A stretch of 64,000 nucleotides of DNA from Acinetobacter sp. Ver3 (GTDB taxonomy: Bacteria > Pseudomonadota > Gammaproteobacteria > Pseudomonadales > Moraxellaceae), in contig NZ_JFYL01000003.1 in the NCBI RefSeq assembly GCF_000632455.1, positions 1 to 64,000 of the forward strand, read 5' to 3'. The position numbers and the translations under genes are program-made. Under the pieces are notes generated by a model, which worked only from the letters and a program-made list of their open reading frames with translations, did no database searches and had not been told where the DNA came from. Positions 8,892-16,932 of the stretch are shown one piece after another (the stretch's first letter is position 1; every line of letters begins with the position of its first letter).

Positions 8892-9305
8892 TTGTGTTTT
8901 TTGCCCATCTGCATATTTACACTTTTCCTGTTTACGGCATGCCAAACAGCAAATTTTCAGAACAAAAAAATATGAATACTTATGTTTCACAATTTGTAGG
9001 ACAAGATATCCAACATATCCGAGAAACTACCGAGTTGAATTCTTTTAACATTAAGCTGAAGCCCAATCTTGAGATTCGAGATGATCGATCCATTTTCACC
9101 TTTGAACGTATAGTCAACACCTCGATTCCAATGGGAAATTCGATGAGAGATGAAAATAGTTTTATGATTCCTGTATGGACAGCTTCAGCAAGTCAGTCAT
9201 ACGGTAACGTAATGACTTGCTCAAGTGTTTTTAGCTTAAAAAAACAATATCGCTTTCAAAAGCTCGGCAATAAAAAACGCAGCTCATAGGCTGCGTTTTG
9301 AATGA
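8892..9305 (+). pseudogene. decayed or frameshifted small lipoprotein gene
   Basis: Three reading-frame pieces read as one lipoprotein. The first frame (from 8892, no ATG) gives a hydrophobic stretch ending in the lipobox FTACQ at 8940-8945, then meets TGA at 8973. A second frame continues from about 8971 with NTYVSQFVGQDIQHIRE and runs to about 9237. A third frame, the same as the first, continues with NNIAFKSSAIKNAA. Each change falls at a run of seven A (8964-8970 and 9238-9244), and one extra plus one missing A would restore a single frame. The start codon also seems lost (only TTG). The middle frame alone is open from 8894 to 9289 and could be called a 131-residue protein, but the lipobox then falls out of frame. 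Either a pseudogene or homopolymer sequencing error. Confidence 0.55.
9272..9299 (-). terminator. terminator after leuB
   Basis: A ten-base-pair stem AAAACGCAGC/GCTGCGTTTT with a TCATAG loop is followed by six T residues on the minus strand, just downstream of leuB. The plus-strand T-run is short. Confidence 0.85.
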
Positions 9306-9316
9306 ATCAACTGAAA

Positions 9317-10396
9317 TTAGTTAAGCGCTGCAACAACTGCTTCACCCATTTCAATTGTCCCAACCTTCTTCATGCCTTCAGACATAATGTCAGCTGTACG
9401 TAAACCTTGGTCTAAAACATTCCCTACTGCATCTTCAATCGATTTTGCTGCAGCTTCTTGACGGAACGTATATCGAAGCATCATTGCAACAGATAAAATT
9501 GTTGCCAATGGGTTTGCGATATTTTGACCTGCGATATCTGGTGCTGAACCATGACAAGGCTCATACATCCCTTTACCATTTTCATCTAAAGAAGCTGATG
9601 GCAACATACCGATTGAACCAGTCAACATCGCAGCCTCATCAGACAAGATATCACCGAACAAGTTACCTGTTACGATCACATCAAATTGTTTAGGTGCACG
9701 AACCAATTGCATTGCTGCATTGTCGACATACATATGTGACAAGTTAATGTCAGCATACTGTTCAGCATGCAACTGAGTTACTGTTTGTTTCCAAAGCTCA
9801 GTGACTTCAAGAACATTCGCCTTATCAACTGAACACACTTTACCACCGCGTAGTTTCGCCATTTCAAACGCCACTTTAGCAATACGTTTGATTTCTGACT
9901 CTGCATATACGTCGGTGTTAAAGCCTTGCTTCTCACCATTCTCTAATTCACGAATACCACGTGGTTGACCGAAGTAAATACCACCAGTTAATTCACGGAC
10001 AATTAAAATATCTAAGCCTGAAACAATTTCAGGTTTCAAACTTGAAGCATCTGCCAATTGAGGATACAAGATCGCTGGGCGCAAGTTAGCGAAAAGGTTA
10101 AGTTCGCTACGTAATTTCAATAAACCACGCTCAGGACGAATTGAGCGCTCAATTGTATCCCACTTCGGACCACCAACAGCACCTAACAAAATCGCATCTG
10201 CTTTTTTTGCTTGTTCAGAGGTAACTTCTGGATAAGGTGAACCATGCGCATCAATTGCAGCGCCACCCAATAAACCTTGTTCCCATGTTAAATCTAGATT
10301 GAATTTTTCATTGACACGGGTGAGGACCTGTTCAGCTGCTTTTACAATTTCAGGACCAATGCCGTCACCAGCTAAAATCAAGATTTGTTTAGACAT
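9317..10396 (-). CDS. leuB: 3-isopropylmalate dehydrogenase
   Basis: LeuB oxidises and decarboxylates 3-isopropylmalate with NAD+ to 2-oxoisocaproate, the third leucine step. The 359-residue product starts [18 protein letters not shown] and has the family motifs ERGLLKLR, the Tyr in [10 protein letters not shown], the metal site [11 protein letters not shown], and [13 protein letters not shown] with NAD-binding residues. I placed the start at 10396 because GGA lies eight bases upstream; the in-frame ATG at 10408 has no ribosome site. It is the last gene of the leuC-leuD-leuB set and is followed by a terminator. Confidence 0.96.
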   Translation of the reverse strand: MSKQILILAGDGIGPEIVKAAEQVLTRVNEKFNLDLTWEQGLLGGAAIDAHGSPYPEVTSEQAKKADAILLGAVGGPKWDTIERSIRPERGLLKLRSELNLFANLRPAILYPQLADASSLKPEIVSGLDILIVRELTGGIYFGQPRGIRELENGEKQGFNTDVYAESEIKRIAKVAFEMAKLRGGKVCSVDKANVLEVTELWKQTVTQLHAEQYADINLSHMYVDNAAMQLVRAPKQFDVIVTGNLFGDILSDEAAMLTGSIGMLPSASLDENGKGMYEPCHGSAPDIAGQNIANPLATILSVAMMLRYTFRQEAAAKSIEDAVGNVLDQGLRTADIMSEGMKKVGTIEMGEAVVAALN

Positions 10397-10426
10397 GAGA
10401 TTTTCCATTTGTAAAGTTAGTATGAA

Positions 10427-11005
10427 CTAACGTGTTTTTAAATTTTTTTGTTCCACAAACTCACCTAGTCCATTGAGAACATTATAGGGTTTGCAGAAAC
10501 GGCGAATGGTTTGTTGCTCTTGCAACAAGTCAACACATAATGGCTCTGGTGCAGAAGCATCAAGTAAACTTTTTTTCCCACTGCTTCGATCTCTAAACAT
10601 TACAAATCGGTAATCTTTTTTTGCTTCGAAGCGATGGATGACATTAATAGTTTCTGCTTTTTCCTCTGAAATCGGATAAAAGCGAACCACCACCTCATGC
10701 AGTCCAGCAGGAACTGAAAGATATAAGGCTTGCGGATCTTTCAAAGAGTCAGCATTTAATCGCACCATACCTTGCTTGATCGCACGCTGATCTAATCTTC
10801 GAGATTGAGCATCAACAATGGGATGCTCATCGAATCTTTCAAACTCACAATTCAACGTTCCTGAGCAATAAATCAAAGCATGATTTCTGGTTTCAGGCGT
10901 TTCTTTAATCTTTTTCAGTTGTAATCGGTCTACGGTCTGACAAGCGGATAAAACGGCGACAGACAATCCGAAAAACGCATAGCGTAATAAAACTTTTGCC
11001 TTCAT
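10427..11005 (-). CDS. hypothetical lipoprotein within the leu cluster
   Basis: The 192-residue product has a lipoprotein signal with lipobox L-S-A-C at C22 and no other membrane segment. It contains paired cysteines in YCSGTLNCEF and a Gly-rich SVPAGLHEVVVRFYP stretch that looks like a beta-sandwich edge. I do not recognise a family. It lies between leuD and leuB on the same strand with short gaps, so it is probably transcribed with them, but nothing links it to leucine synthesis. A GAGG ribosome site lies ten bases before the ATG. Confidence 0.8.
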   Translation of the reverse strand: MKAKVLLRYAFFGLSVAVLSACQTVDRLQLKKIKETPETRNHALIYCSGTLNCEFERFDEHPIVDAQSRRLDQRAIKQGMVRLNADSLKDPQALYLSVPAGLHEVVVRFYPISEEKAETINVIHRFEAKKDYRFVMFRDRSSGKKSLLDASAPEPLCVDLLQEQQTIRRFCKPYNVLNGLGEFVEQKNLKTR

Positions 11006-11102
11006 TTGTGCCCAACCTCACCAAACGGCGCAAAACTAAAAGAATAATTTTGCACCGATATTAGCAAGACTTGAATCAGAGCACTATAGCTTTAAGTATC
11101 AG

Positions 11103-11753
11103 TTACGCTTTGATTTCTTGGAATACCCATGGGCGAACAGCTTTAGTTCTTTCCTCATAAGCACGAATGTCTTCTGCCGCTTGTAACGTTAAACCAATAT
11201 CATCTAAACCATTCAACAAACAGTGCTTTCTGAATGGATCAACTTCAAATTTAAATGCTTCGCCTGTAGGCGTACGCACTTCTTGTGCTTGAAGATCAAT
11301 CGTTAACTGATAACCTTCTTGTGCTGCACACTCTTTAAATAATTGATCAACAATCTCTTCAGACAAGATCACTGGTAACATGCCATTTTTAAAGCTGTTG
11401 TTGTAGAAAATGTCTGCATAGCTTGGTGCGATTACGGTACGGAAACCATATTCTTCTAAAGCCCATGGCGCGTGTTCTCGGCTTGAACCACAACCAAAGT
11501 TGGCACGTGAAATCAAGATTGAAGCACCTTGATAACGTGGTTTATTCAACTCAAAGTCTGGATTCAAAGGGCGTTTTGAGTTGTCTTGCCCCAAATAGCC
11601 TTCATCTAAATAACGTAACTCATCAAACAAATTCGCGCCGAAACCTGTACGCTTAATTGATTTCAAGAACTGTTTTGGAATAATTAAATCTGTATCGACA
11701 TTGGCACGGTCTAAAGGTGCAACGATACCTTGTTCAACGGTATATTTTTTCAT
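11103..11753 (-). CDS. leuD: 3-isopropylmalate dehydratase small subunit
   Basis: LeuD forms the swivel domain of isopropylmalate isomerase with LeuC. The 216-residue product has the family N-terminus ([20 protein letters not shown]), the active-site loop [15 protein letters not shown], and the C-terminal [17 protein letters not shown]. The length fits. It is separated from leuC by one small gene on the same strand. A TAGGTAG ribosome site lies before the ATG. Confidence 0.96.
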   Translation of the reverse strand: MKKYTVEQGIVAPLDRANVDTDLIIPKQFLKSIKRTGFGANLFDELRYLDEGYLGQDNSKRPLNPDFELNKPRYQGASILISRANFGCGSSREHAPWALEEYGFRTVIAPSYADIFYNNSFKNGMLPVILSEEIVDQLFKECAAQEGYQLTIDLQAQEVRTPTGEAFKFEVDPFRKHCLLNGLDDIGLTLQAAEDIRAYEERTKAVRPWVFQEIKA

Positions 11754-11771
11754 GATTACTACCTAATGGAA

Positions 11772-12101
11772 TCAAGACCATGTTTCACAAGAACTATCAT
11801 ATCTAAAATGTATAAAATTAACTTTTAACAGTTCAACTTTATCTTTTAAATATTTGTACTCCACATGGACTCCATTTTCTTTATGATCAAATTTAATGAG
11901 TGCAAACAGTTCATCATTTAAATAACAAGACCAACATGCCATAGCTGGAAATGAATAGTGTTTTAAAATTTCATTGAAAAACTGTTCACTCTGTTCATAT
12001 TTTACAATGTGAGTCTGTAACAAATGAGGAGCATTTACATCATCCCCCATGCAAACTGAGTCTCTAGTCAGTGAGCATTTCACTTCAGTTACATAACTCA
12101 T
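11772..12101 (-). CDS. hypothetical 109-residue protein between leuC and leuD
   Basis: The frame begins 12 bases after the leuC stop and ends 18 bases before leuD, so its spacing fits an operon gene. The product has no signal peptide or membrane segment, five cysteines (including MACWSCYLND), and a C-terminal half rich in alternating hydrophobic and charged residues. I do not recognise the family. The ribosome site is weak, so translational coupling to leuC is likely if it is expressed. Confidence 0.65.
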   Translation of the reverse strand: MSYVTEVKCSLTRDSVCMGDDVNAPHLLQTHIVKYEQSEQFFNEILKHYSFPAMACWSCYLNDELFALIKFDHKENGVHVEYKYLKDKVELLKVNFIHFRYDSSCETWS

Positions 12102-12113
12102 TTCTAGGTTTGC

Positions 12114-13562
12114 TTAGAACGTACGCACATCTACAAAGTGACCTGCAATTGCCGCTGCTGCTGCCATCGCTGGACTCACTAAATGCGTACGACCACCATT
12201 ACCTTGACGACCTTCGAAGTTACGGTTTGATGTTGATGCACAGTGCTCACCCGGTTGTAATTTGTCTGCGTTCATTGCTAAACACATTGAGCAACCCGGC
12301 TCACGCCATTCAAAACCAGCTTCAATTAAGATTTTATCCAAACCTTCAGCTTCTGCTTGTGCTTTGACTAAGCCAGAACCCGGAACAACCATCGCTTGCT
12401 TAATCGTGCTTGCAACTTTTTTGCCTTTTGCAACTTCAGCTGCCGCACGGATATCTTCAATACGAGAGTTGGTGCAAGAACCGATAAATACGCGATCCAA
12501 TTTAATATCAGACAATGCTTGACCCGCGGTTAAGCCCATATATTGATAAGCACGTGTCCAATCGTTACGTTGTACATCATCTTTTGCTTGTTCTAATGTC
12601 GGTACTGCTTGAGATACAGGAATCACCATCTCAGGAGATGTACCCCAAGACACTTGTGGCTCAATCTCTTCACCTTGTAATACAACAACTGTATCAAAGT
12701 GTGCACCCTCATCAGAATGTAAAGTATTCCAATAAGCTACAGCTTGATCCCACTGCTCTCCTTTAGGTGCGTATGGACGACCTTTTACGTATTCAATGGT
12801 TTTTTCATCAACGGCAACCATACCTACACGGGCACCGCCTTCGATTGCCATGTTACACACCGTCATACGACCTTCGATCGACATATCACGGAATACTTGA
12901 CCACCAAATTCGATGGCATGACCTGTACCACCAGCTGTACCGATTTTACCGATAATCGCTAAAACCACGTCTTTTGGTGTTACGCCTTGACCTAATTTAC
13001 CGTCAACACGTACCAACATGTTTTTCATTTTCTTTTGAACTAAGCATTGCGTTGCCAATACATGTTCAACTTCTGATGTCCCAATACCGTGTGCCAAGCA
13101 ACCAAACGCACCATGCGTCGCTGTATGAGAGTCACCACAAACAACCGTCATACCCGGTAAAGTTAAACCTTGCTCAGGTCCAACAACGTGTGCGATCCCT
13201 TGACGGACATCGTTGATATCAAACTGTGCAACATTAAATGTTTTACAGTTATCATCTAAAGTTTGCACTTGGATACGTGAAGTATCATCTTCGATCCCCG
13301 CAATCCCTTCAGAACGCTCTTTCGTAGACGTTGGTACGTTATGGTCAGGAGTTGCCACGTTTGCACTTAAACGCCAAGGTTTACGTCCTGCAAGTTGTAA
13401 GCCTTCAAAAGCTTGTGGAGAAGTCACTTCATGCAACAAGTGACGATCGATATAAAGTAAAGAAGATCCATCATCGCGTTGTTTAACTAAATGATCGTCC
13501 CACAATTTATCGTACAACGTTTTTTTTGTTTGAGTTTCTGCTTTTTGGGTTTCGCCTGCCAT
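12114..13562 (-). CDS. leuC: 3-isopropylmalate dehydratase large subunit
   Basis: LeuC is the iron-sulphur subunit of isopropylmalate isomerase (2- to 3-isopropylmalate). The three [4Fe-4S] cysteines are C363 in GSCTNSR and C424 and C427 in [18 protein letters not shown] and ATPDHNVPT are intact. I chose the ATG at 13562 because GGAG lies nine bases upstream, giving 482 residues; an upstream ATG at 13598 has no ribosome site and lies two bases from the predicted transcription start. The first residues ([14 protein letters not shown]) are a little longer than usual before [10 protein letters not shown]. Confidence 0.95.
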   Translation of the reverse strand: MAGETQKAETQTKKTLYDKLWDDHLVKQRDDGSSLLYIDRHLLHEVTSPQAFEGLQLAGRKPWRLSANVATPDHNVPTSTKERSEGIAGIEDDTSRIQVQTLDDNCKTFNVAQFDINDVRQGIAHVVGPEQGLTLPGMTVVCGDSHTATHGAFGCLAHGIGTSEVEHVLATQCLVQKKMKNMLVRVDGKLGQGVTPKDVVLAIIGKIGTAGGTGHAIEFGGQVFRDMSIEGRMTVCNMAIEGGARVGMVAVDEKTIEYVKGRPYAPKGEQWDQAVAYWNTLHSDEGAHFDTVVVLQGEEIEPQVSWGTSPEMVIPVSQAVPTLEQAKDDVQRNDWTRAYQYMGLTAGQALSDIKLDRVFIGSCTNSRIEDIRAAAEVAKGKKVASTIKQAMVVPGSGLVKAQAEAEGLDKILIEAGFEWREPGCSMCLAMNADKLQPGEHCASTSNRNFEGRQGNGGRTHLVSPAMAAAAAIAGHFVDVRTF

Positions 13563-13606
13563 GTCGATTTGCTCCACTGGACTGGGTAATTCTGTCATTA
13601 ATTACG

Positions 13607-13635
13607 ATTATAACGGCCTATTCACATAAATCTAA
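13607..13635 (-). promoter_or_regulatory. predicted promoter for the leuC cluster
   Basis: On the minus strand TTAGAT and TATAAT are 17 bases apart, placing the transcript start near 13600, about 38 bases before the chosen leuC start. The -35 element is weak. Confidence 0.5.
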
Positions 13636-13796
13636 TTTATCATTTTTATTAGTTTAAAAACTTTTTAGAATCAATTTAAACACAAAAACCATCTATAAAA
13701 ACGATTAATTTAAAAATAATATTCGCTTTTACAGATTAAATAAGAATGCTTATCATTTTAACATCTCCAAGATCACCACCAACTGAGGATGTTCAC

Positions 13797-14033
13797 ATGG
13801 CACATATTCAAAAATTTGTTGAAGATAATCAACGCATGTTCAAAAAAACATTAAGCTACTACATTATGCACATTACGGTAGCCATGATTGTAGGCTACCT
13901 TGTCACAGGCAGCATTTGGATGGCAATTACTTTAAGTTTACTTGAGCCTACTGTACAAGCCGTGGCTTATTTCATTCACGAACGCGTGTGGGAGAAAAAA
14001 ACGATACAACAGGAAGAAAATATCGTCGCATAG
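13797..14033 (+). CDS. DUF2061 small membrane protein
   Basis: The 78-residue protein has two membrane segments (about residues 22-40 and 44-62) and the DUF2061 pattern: K-T-L-S-Y-Y near the start, then VTGSIWMAITLSLLEP and FIHERVWEKK. The family function is unknown. I chose the ATG at 13797 because GAGG precedes it; an upstream ATG at 13746 has no such site. It is divergent from leuC and followed by its own terminator. Confidence 0.8.
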   Translation: MAHIQKFVEDNQRMFKKTLSYYIMHITVAMIVGYLVTGSIWMAITLSLLEPTVQAVAYFIHERVWEKKTIQQEENIVA

Positions 14034-14057
14034 TTTCACCTGTGATCCTCCTCATCT

Positions 14058-14081
14058 AAGCCGCACTATGCGGCTTTTTTT
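14058..14081 (+). terminator. terminator after the DUF2061 gene
   Basis: An eight-base-pair stem AAGCCGCA/TGCGGCTT with a CTA loop is followed by a T-run. Confidence 0.88.
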
Positions 14082-14164
14082 GCAACAGTTTATGAAGAAT
14101 TACTTCGCAATAGATATAAATTTATTTTATAATTAAATAATATTTTCATAACCGAGTTTAAATT

Positions 14165-15022
14165 ATGAATCTTGCTGCCTTTGAAGCTTTTATAAAAGTC
14201 ATGGAAACGGGTTCGATTTCTATGGCAGCTGATCAACTATTTATCACTCAGCCCGCTGTCACCAAACGTATTCATAGTTTAGAAGATTATTTTGGTGTCA
14301 AATTATTTGAATCTGCTGGCCGAGGTGTACAAGCCACCCATGCGGCTCATTCCCTGCTTCCTAAAGTTAAAAATTGGTTAAATGAACTAGGTGATATTCA
14401 TCACACCTTAAGCCACGACCAAAATCAGATTAAAGGAAAGCTTAAAGTTGGTACCAGCCATCACATTGGATTACATCATTTACCGCAACATTTAAAAAGC
14501 TATGTTCAGCAATATCCTGATGTGACATTAGATGTGCATTTTGTAGATTCAGAACAAGCGCATGAAAAAGTGTTAGCCGGTGACCTTGAACTGGCATTCT
14601 TAACCTTACCCCCTGTCCTAGATGAACGTTTAAAATATGTTCCTTTATGGAGTGACCCTTTGGTTTTCGTTGCTGCAGTTTTTCATCCATTGGCAAATAT
14701 GAAAAATTTAAGCCTTGAAGATCTCATGCAGTACCCAAGTTTATTACCTGCAGCTCAAACATATACAGCGCAGATCACCCTTGCAGAATTTGAAAAAAAT
14801 GGATTAAAACCTAAAGTGTCCATGAGCAATAATCCGCTTGAATCCATTCGCATGTTGGCTTCTATTGGGTTAGGTTGGTCTGTCCTGCCAAGTACTTTAG
14901 TCAATCAAGACTTGGTCAGACTGGATATTAATTTAGAAATGCAGCGTCAATTGGGTATGGTTTGGCATCCGGGACGCACCCAATCTAAGGCTGCCAAGGC
15001 ACTGGTTGATTTAATGAAATAA
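14165..15022 (+). CDS. LysR family transcriptional regulator
   Basis: The 285-residue protein has an N-terminal winged helix-turn-helix (FEAFIKVMETGSISMAADQL then FITQPAVTKRIHSLED) and a C-terminal periplasmic-binding-like effector domain (about 90-285). The overall size is typical of LysR. The ligand is unknown. Its neighbours are the DUF2061 gene and, beyond that, divergent leuC, so control of leucine genes is possible but not shown. A GAG ribosome site precedes the ATG. Confidence 0.88.
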   Translation: MNLAAFEAFIKVMETGSISMAADQLFITQPAVTKRIHSLEDYFGVKLFESAGRGVQATHAAHSLLPKVKNWLNELGDIHHTLSHDQNQIKGKLKVGTSHHIGLHHLPQHLKSYVQQYPDVTLDVHFVDSEQAHEKVLAGDLELAFLTLPPVLDERLKYVPLWSDPLVFVAAVFHPLANMKNLSLEDLMQYPSLLPAAQTYTAQITLAEFEKNGLKPKVSMSNNPLESIRMLASIGLGWSVLPSTLVNQDLVRLDINLEMQRQLGMVWHPGRTQSKAAKALVDLMK

Positions 15023-15040
15023 TTTCGGCACTCGATATTT

Positions 15041-15069
15041 AAAAAGTCATCTAATAAGATGACTTTTTA
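15041..15069. terminator. bidirectional terminator
   Basis: A 12-base-pair stem (AAAAAGTCATCT/AGATGACTTTTT) with an AATA loop serves the LysR gene and the converging minus-strand gene. Confidence 0.9.
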
Positions 15070-15092
15070 CTTTATTAAGACAAGTGAGCTAC

Positions 15093-15344
15093 TTAAGCTT
15101 TTTTCTTCAATGAATCTTCATGTAAAGACTCATTGAGCTGATCGATAATTAATGCCCATGAACCATCTGAACATAATTTTTCTTTCAAAAATTGACGTTG
15201 ACCTTCAGACCAAAAACTTGCTTCAGTCAAAAAGGTTTCAGCTTCTAACTGATGTGTTTCAATAAATTCTGCAATAGCTTGCTCGCTAGAATCCAATCCT
15301 AATTGCTCAAATAAGTTGGTCATTCTTGGCTCTGCATTTAGCAT
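15093..15344 (-). CDS. DUF2789 family protein
   Basis: The 83-residue acidic protein matches the DUF2789 pattern: LFEQLGLDSSEQAIAEFI, then FWSEGQRQFLKE and a C-terminal WALIIDQLNESLH. It is all-helical in appearance with no signal or membrane segment. The family function is unknown. AAGGA lies seven bases before the ATG. Confidence 0.8.
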   Translation of the reverse strand: MLNAEPRMTNLFEQLGLDSSEQAIAEFIETHQLEAETFLTEASFWSEGQRQFLKEKLCSDGSWALIIDQLNESLHEDSLKKKA

Positions 15345-15470
15345 CGTGTATTCCTTATGATTTTGATTAATTTTAAGTTAGTTGTTTGCGCATAAGGTAT
15401 CACCAAGCGATGAAAGCGTCTGTAAATTTATGCTGAATTTCATCTCAAGTTATTTCAATGCTGATCAATG

Positions 15471-15497
15471 AAAAAAAGCCATTGATACAATGGCTTT
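15471..15497 (-). terminator. terminator after the HAD phosphatase gene
   Basis: On the minus strand a ten-base-pair stem AAAGCCATTG/CAATGGCTTT with a TAT loop is followed by T residues, 33 bases after the gene's end. Confidence 0.85.
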
Positions 15498-15529
15498 AGC
15501 AATGATTTAATTTTGAGAATAAAACTGTC

Positions 15530-16180
15530 TTAAATGGACCAGTCTTGGATATCCCAACCCTGCTCTTTAGCCAATGCTTCAAGACGCTCATCTGGATTGA
15601 CTGCAATCGCATGATCCGCATATTCCAATAAGAATCGATCGTTAATGGAGTCTGAATATGCCCATGATTCAGTAACGTCTCGTCCCTCGAGCCATTGATC
15701 TAATCGTGCCAATTTACCTTTTTGATAACACGGAATATTAATGACTTTACCCGTATATTTACCATCAACCACTTCTGCATTGGTTGCAATAATTTCTGTA
15801 ATACCAAATTCACGAAAAATAGGTGCAGTAATAAAATCTGATGTTGCGGTAATCCCTACTAATTGATGCCCAGCATCTTGATGACGTTGAATCGCTTTAT
15901 AACCTTCAGGACGCATTTGAGGTCGAATCACTTTTTGCATAAAAAGCTGATGTAAGTCGGTCAAATACTCATTGTCATGTTGCGTTAAAAATTCAAATAC
16001 AAATTCGTTGTAGGCAATTGGATCAAGTTGTCCTGCTTTGTAGTCTTCATAAAATTTGTCATTCATGGCGCGATGTCGAACTGGATCAACCAAGCCTTCA
16101 TTGACTAAAAACTCACCCCAAGAATGGTCAGAGTCGGTATTTAACAAGGTGTGATCTAAATCAAACAACGCCAATTTCAT
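15530..16180 (-). CDS. HAD-IB family hydrolase (SerB-like phosphatase)
   Basis: The 216-residue protein has the HAD motif I FDLDHTL (nucleophile D8, general acid D10), motif II T112 in GITATSDF, and motif IV YSDSINDRFLLE. It belongs to the subclass IB group that includes phosphoserine phosphatase and histidinol-phosphatase-like enzymes; the long cap between motifs I and II fits this. The substrate is not determined. It is divergent from rppH and separated by about 180 bases. Confidence 0.88.
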   Translation of the reverse strand: MKLALFDLDHTLLNTDSDHSWGEFLVNEGLVDPVRHRAMNDKFYEDYKAGQLDPIAYNEFVFEFLTQHDNEYLTDLHQLFMQKVIRPQMRPEGYKAIQRHQDAGHQLVGITATSDFITAPIFREFGITEIIATNAEVVDGKYTGKVINIPCYQKGKLARLDQWLEGRDVTESWAYSDSINDRFLLEYADHAIAVNPDERLEALAKEQGWDIQDWSI

Positions 16181-16363
16181 GAAATTACTCGTTCAAACTG
16201 AAATTTAAGAAAAAAAATGTAAATCTATTTCCGCTAGTCGATAGAAATTCGTTAAGATCATAGCAATTTTAAAACATTATTACTTTGAACTTTTCGAGTT
16301 GGGCATAGAGAGTGGATGCCCCCGAACCCAAAGTCAACGAATTTAATAAATTTTAGGTGCCAA

Positions 16364-16834
16364 ATGATCGACTCAGAAGGTTTCCGACCGAATGTCGGGA
16401 TCATTTTGGCAAATGATATTGGACAAGTTTTATGGGCAAAACGCATTGGTCACAATGCTTGGCAATTTCCTCAAGGAGGCATCCAATTTGGTGAAACTCC
16501 AGAACAGGCACTTTTCAGGGAACTCCGTGAAGAAGTCGGGTTATTGCCGGAGCACGTCCAAATAATTGCTCAGACCGAAGGTTGGTTACATTATCGTTTG
16601 CCACTTCGCTACATCAGATCAGATTCTGATCCTGTGTGTATCGGACAAAAGCAAAAATGGTTTTTATTGAAATTAGTCGCGTCAACGAATCATATTCAGT
16701 TGAACTTAAATGATCCGCCAGAGTTTGATCAATGGCAATGGGTCAGCTATTGGTATCCACTAGGCCAAGTGGTGAACTTCAAAAAAGATGTTTACCGTCG
16801 TGCCATGTTGGAATTGTGTATGCATCTGCCATAG
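16364..16834 (+). CDS. rppH: RNA pyrophosphohydrolase (Nudix)
   Basis: RppH removes pyrophosphate from 5'-triphosphate mRNA, which opens the RNase E decay route. The 156-residue product has a complete Nudix box at residues 38-60 (G-x5-E-x7-REL-x-EE-x-G-L) preceded by AWQFPQGGI, and the RppH N-terminus [10 protein letters not shown]. It is somewhat shorter than the E. coli protein (176). The ATG at 16364 has AGGTG upstream. ptsP follows about 100 bases later on the same strand, the same order as in E. coli. Confidence 0.93.
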   Translation: MIDSEGFRPNVGIILANDIGQVLWAKRIGHNAWQFPQGGIQFGETPEQALFRELREEVGLLPEHVQIIAQTEGWLHYRLPLRYIRSDSDPVCIGQKQKWFLLKLVASTNHIQLNLNDPPEFDQWQWVSYWYPLGQVVNFKKDVYRRAMLELCMHLP

Positions 16835-16932
16835 CATGATTTATATTAAACATTGAATTTAAATGTTTGATTTTTATTTCGACTATTTGAATAATCACCA
16901 TAATTACATCCCTTTAAGAGGAGCACCGCTAC

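Noticed and set aside
8894..9289. A simple 131-residue hypothetical protein
   Set aside because: The middle frame alone is open, but a lipobox in another frame upstream and a coherent C-terminus in a third frame show that it is one part of a shifted lipoprotein gene.
13737..13756. Possible Fur-type box before the DUF2061 gene
   Set aside because: ATAAG/CTTAT gives local symmetry, but only about half of the 19 consensus positions match by eye and no iron-related gene is near.
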